From contig NZ_CP069354.1 in the NCBI RefSeq assembly GCF_016864375.1, positions 1,860,001 to 1,924,000 on the forward strand: a stretch of 64,000 nt of DNA. The letters are read 5' to 3'. Made by a program: the position numbers and the translations under genes. The DNA comes from Microvirga sp. VF16 (GTDB lineage: Bacteria > Pseudomonadota > Alphaproteobacteria > Rhizobiales > Beijerinckiaceae). The notes under the pieces were generated by a model. That model was given only the letters and a program-made list of their open reading frames with translations. It was not told the origin of the DNA and searched no databases. Positions 62,027 to 64,000 of this stretch are shown in pieces (position 1 is the stretch's first letter; the number at the start of each line of letters is the position of its first letter).

Positions 62027-62067
62027 AGAGTTATCCTCGTCACCTGACAGTCTAGAAGAGCAAAACG

Positions 62068-62574
62068 ATGTCCCCGACCTCTCCTAAAGCCTTCCCCGTC
62101 TCCTGGGATCAGTTCCATCGCGATTGCCGAGCTCTCGCCTGGCGCTTGGCCTCGGCCGGTCCCTTCGAGGCGATTGTCTGCATCACCCGTGGCGGCCTCG
62201 TGCCGGCGGCCATCGTGGCGCGCGAACTCGATCTGCGGCTCATCGAGAGCGTCTGCATCGCGAGCTATCACGACTACAAGAACCAGGGCGAGCTGATGGT
62301 GCTCAAGGATGTCGCTCCCTCGATCAAGGCTCTGGGCGACGGTCAAGGCCAGGGCGTTCTCGTGATTGACGATCTGACGGACACTGGCAAGACTGCCAAG
62401 ATCGTGCGCGACATGCTTCCCAATGCGCATTTCGCTGCCGTCTATGCCAAGCCCGCCGGACGACCTCTGATCGATACCTTCGTGACAGAAGTGAGCCAGG
62501 ATACCTGGATCTACTTCCCCTGGGATATGGGCCTGGCCTATCAGGCCCCGATCCGCGAAGGCTCTGCAGGCTAA
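62068..62574 (+). CDS. gpt: Xanthine (xanthine-guanine) phosphoribosyltransferase
   Basis: A 168-residue purine phosphoribosyltransferase. The PRPP motif is [17 protein letters not shown], preceded by [28 protein letters not shown] and [15 protein letters not shown], as in bacterial Gpt. It salvages xanthine, guanine or hypoxanthine at the inner membrane face. ATG 62068 is the start. The next gene begins 18 bases downstream. Confidence 0.93.
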   Translation: MSPTSPKAFPVSWDQFHRDCRALAWRLASAGPFEAIVCITRGGLVPAAIVARELDLRLIESVCIASYHDYKNQGELMVLKDVAPSIKALGDGQGQGVLVIDDLTDTGKTAKIVRDMLPNAHFAAVYAKPAGRPLIDTFVTEVSQDTWIYFPWDMGLAYQAPIREGSAG

Positions 62575-62592
62575 ACGAACAGAGGAGCGCCC

Positions 62593-64000
62593 GTGGCGGA
62601 GTTCGATATCGCGCGGACGCGCAAGAGCCTCTTCAGTGCTCTCCTCGATGCGAGGGATCGGTTCGGCCGGAACAAGGTCGCGCTCGAGGATCTCGAACGC
62701 CAACCGATCACCTTTGGCCGCCTTGTCTTGGGTTCGCTTGTTCTCGGGCGCAAGTTGGCGAACCTGACGGATGAGCGCGAGCCTGTCGGGGTGCTGCTTC
62801 CGAATGTCCAGGCCATTGCGGTCACCCTATTCGGGCTCAATGCTTTCGGGCGCGTTCCGGCTTTCCTGAATTTCACGGCCGGGCTCAAGAATCTGAAGGC
62901 GGCCTGCGAGCTCGCCGAGATCAGGACCATCGTCACGTCCCGCCGCTTCGTCGAGCAGGGTAAGCTCGATGACATCGTCGCGGCGTTGGGGGAGGGACGG
63001 CGGATCCTGTGGCTTGAGGACGTTCGCGCGAAGCTGACGAGCCTCGACAAACTGCGCGGGCTGCTCGATTCCTGGATGGCTCGACGCGTTCATGCCCGAG
63101 TCAGAGTCGAGCCCGACGATCCCGCCGTCATCCTTTTCACGTCAGGCTCGGAAGGTGTCCCGAAAGGCGTGGTGCTCTCGAATGCCAACCTGATCGCCAA
63201 TGCCTATCAGGTCAAAGCGCTCGCGGGCGATGTGCTGAAAGATGACGACGTCTTCTTCAACCCTCTGCCGATCTTCCACTCCTTCGGCCTGACGGCAGGG
63301 CTCCTGACAGCCGTTCTCAACGGCATGAAGTCGGTGCTCTATCCGAGCCCGCTTCACTACAGGCAGATCCCGAAGCTCGTCGCCGGCACACGGGCCACGA
63401 TCATGCTCGCGACCGACACCTTTCTGCAGGGTTATGCCCGCGCGGCCGGCGAGAGCGATCTGGCGAGCGTCCGTTACGTCATCGCGGGCGCGGAGCGGGT
63501 GAAGGATGAGACGCGCAGGCTCTGGGCCAAGCACGGTACCGTAATCCTGGAAGGCTACGGAGCTACCGAGTGCTCGCCGGTGATCGCCGTCAGCCTGCCG
63601 GATCGCAACAGGCCGGGATCGGTCGGGCCGATCCTCCCGGGGATCGAATGGCGTCTCGACCCAGTCGAGGGGATCAATGAGGGCGGGCGCCTGCATGTGC
63701 GCGGCCCGAACGTGATGAAGGGATACCTCGATTCTGAGGCTCCGGGAGGCATCCGTCCTCCCACTGATGGCTGGCACGATACCGGTGACATCGTCACCGT
63801 AGATGACGGGATCGTCACCATCCGGGGGCGGGCGAAGCGTTTCGCCAAGATCGGTGGTGAGATGATATCCTTGGCCGCCATCGAGGCGACCGTTCAGGGA
63901 TTGTGGCCTGACAACAGCCATGTGGTCGTGGCCATTCCGGACCCGCGAAAGGGCGAGCAAATTGTCCTCATTACGGACAAGGCCGATGCGGATCGGGATA
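62593..64000 (+). CDS. AMP-binding acyl-CoA/ACP synthetase, 5' part
   Basis: The open frame runs off the window (at least 469 codons). The GTG at 62593 follows AGAGGAGCGCCC, 18 bases after gpt. The protein begins VAEFDIARTRKSLFSALLDARDRFG and has the adenylation motif AVILFTSGSEGVPKGVVLSNANL (about 178-200), then GYGATECSPVIAVSLP and GWHDTGDIVTVDDGIVTIRGRAKRFAKIGGEMIS. It resembles the AMP-binding half of Aas-type acylglycerophosphoethanolamine/acyl-ACP synthetases. The C-terminus is not seen. Confidence 0.88.
   Translation, partial: MAEFDIARTRKSLFSALLDARDRFGRNKVALEDLERQPITFGRLVLGSLVLGRKLANLTDEREPVGVLLPNVQAIAVTLFGLNAFGRVPAFLNFTAGLKNLKAACELAEIRTIVTSRRFVEQGKLDDIVAALGEGRRILWLEDVRAKLTSLDKLRGLLDSWMARRVHARVRVEPDDPAVILFTSGSEGVPKGVVLSNANLIANAYQVKALAGDVLKDDDVFFNPLPIFHSFGLTAGLLTAVLNGMKSVLYPSPLHYRQIPKLVAGTRATIMLATDTFLQGYARAAGESDLASVRYVIAGAERVKDETRRLWAKHGTVILEGYGATECSPVIAVSLPDRNRPGSVGPILPGIEWRLDPVEGINEGGRLHVRGPNVMKGYLDSEAPGGIRPPTDGWHDTGDIVTVDDGIVTIRGRAKRFAKIGGEMISLAAIEATVQGLWPDNSHVVVAIPDPRKGEQIVLITDKADADRD

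Overview
This is a GC-rich chromosomal window from an alphaproteobacterium, almost certainly Hyphomicrobiales (Rhizobiales) and probably Methylobacteriaceae/Microvirga-like. The evidence is gene content: a eukaryote-like NADP isocitrate dehydrogenase, a Usg-like protein, ExoD, an HWE-type sensor kinase, a DUF1203 protein, a liv operon carrying a DUF6867-like membrane gene, and families of short palindromic intergenic repeats. The genus is inference.

Left core (1-12.6 kb): 3' end of alaS, a GFA-fold zinc protein, a lipid kinase, icd, a secreted phospholipase A2-like protein, a small lipoprotein, a TrmJ-type tRNA methyltransferase, a periplasmic alpha/beta hydrolase, murI, rpsD, an LTXXQ periplasmic protein, an RBBP9-type hydrolase, a cyclopropane-fatty-acid synthase and purB.

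Accessory island (about 12.6-39.26 kb): a roughly 26.7 kb element sits inside the first codons of purB, between purB and its former neighbour rpe. The 8-bp core TCCCCCGT (purB codons 2-4) occurs at the left junction (12591-12598), inverted in the middle (16697-16704) and at the right junction (39255-39262). The original start, ATG-ATC-CCC-CGT (MIPR), is stranded next to rpe. The element supplies a new Shine-Dalgarno site and a new start, ATG-GTC-CCC-CGT (MVPR). Module A (12.6-16.7 kb) holds a tyrosine recombinase, a LysR regulator and an EamA transporter between 354-bp inverted repeats. Module B (16.7-39.26 kb) is flanked by 2,556-bp, apparently identical inverted repeats, each with a serine recombinase and two unknown genes. 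The middle junction has exactly the sequence expected of the joined, circular ends of the element (attP), in inverted orientation.

The cargo of module B is a five-gene convergent-overlap operon read leftward (30975 to 20303): a DUF499 ATPase, a 161-aa protein, a DUF1156 adenine DNA methylase, a DUF932-like protein, and an SNF2 helicase with an N-terminal PLD nuclease domain. A DUF4145 gene follows. It looks like a helicase-methylase-ATPase anti-phage system with extra components. A second cluster (31.2-36.7 kb) has a protein of unknown function, small membrane or secreted proteins, a DUF4424 protein, two small unknown genes, and a MarR-like regulator preceded by a striking 25-bp perfect inverted repeat.

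Right core (39.3-64 kb): rpe, a DadA-like oxidase, a LuxR-like regulator, a P1 peptidase, CcdA, DUF1203 and ACT proteins, a complete branched-chain amino acid ABC operon (livH-M-G-F-DUF6867-livK), a flavin reductase, an HWE kinase, a formyltransferase, usg, exoD, radC, map, an FkbM methyltransferase, sfsA, a cinA/moaB-type gene, gpt, and the start of an acyl-CoA/ACP synthetase that runs off the window. No tRNA, rRNA or CRISPR array was seen.
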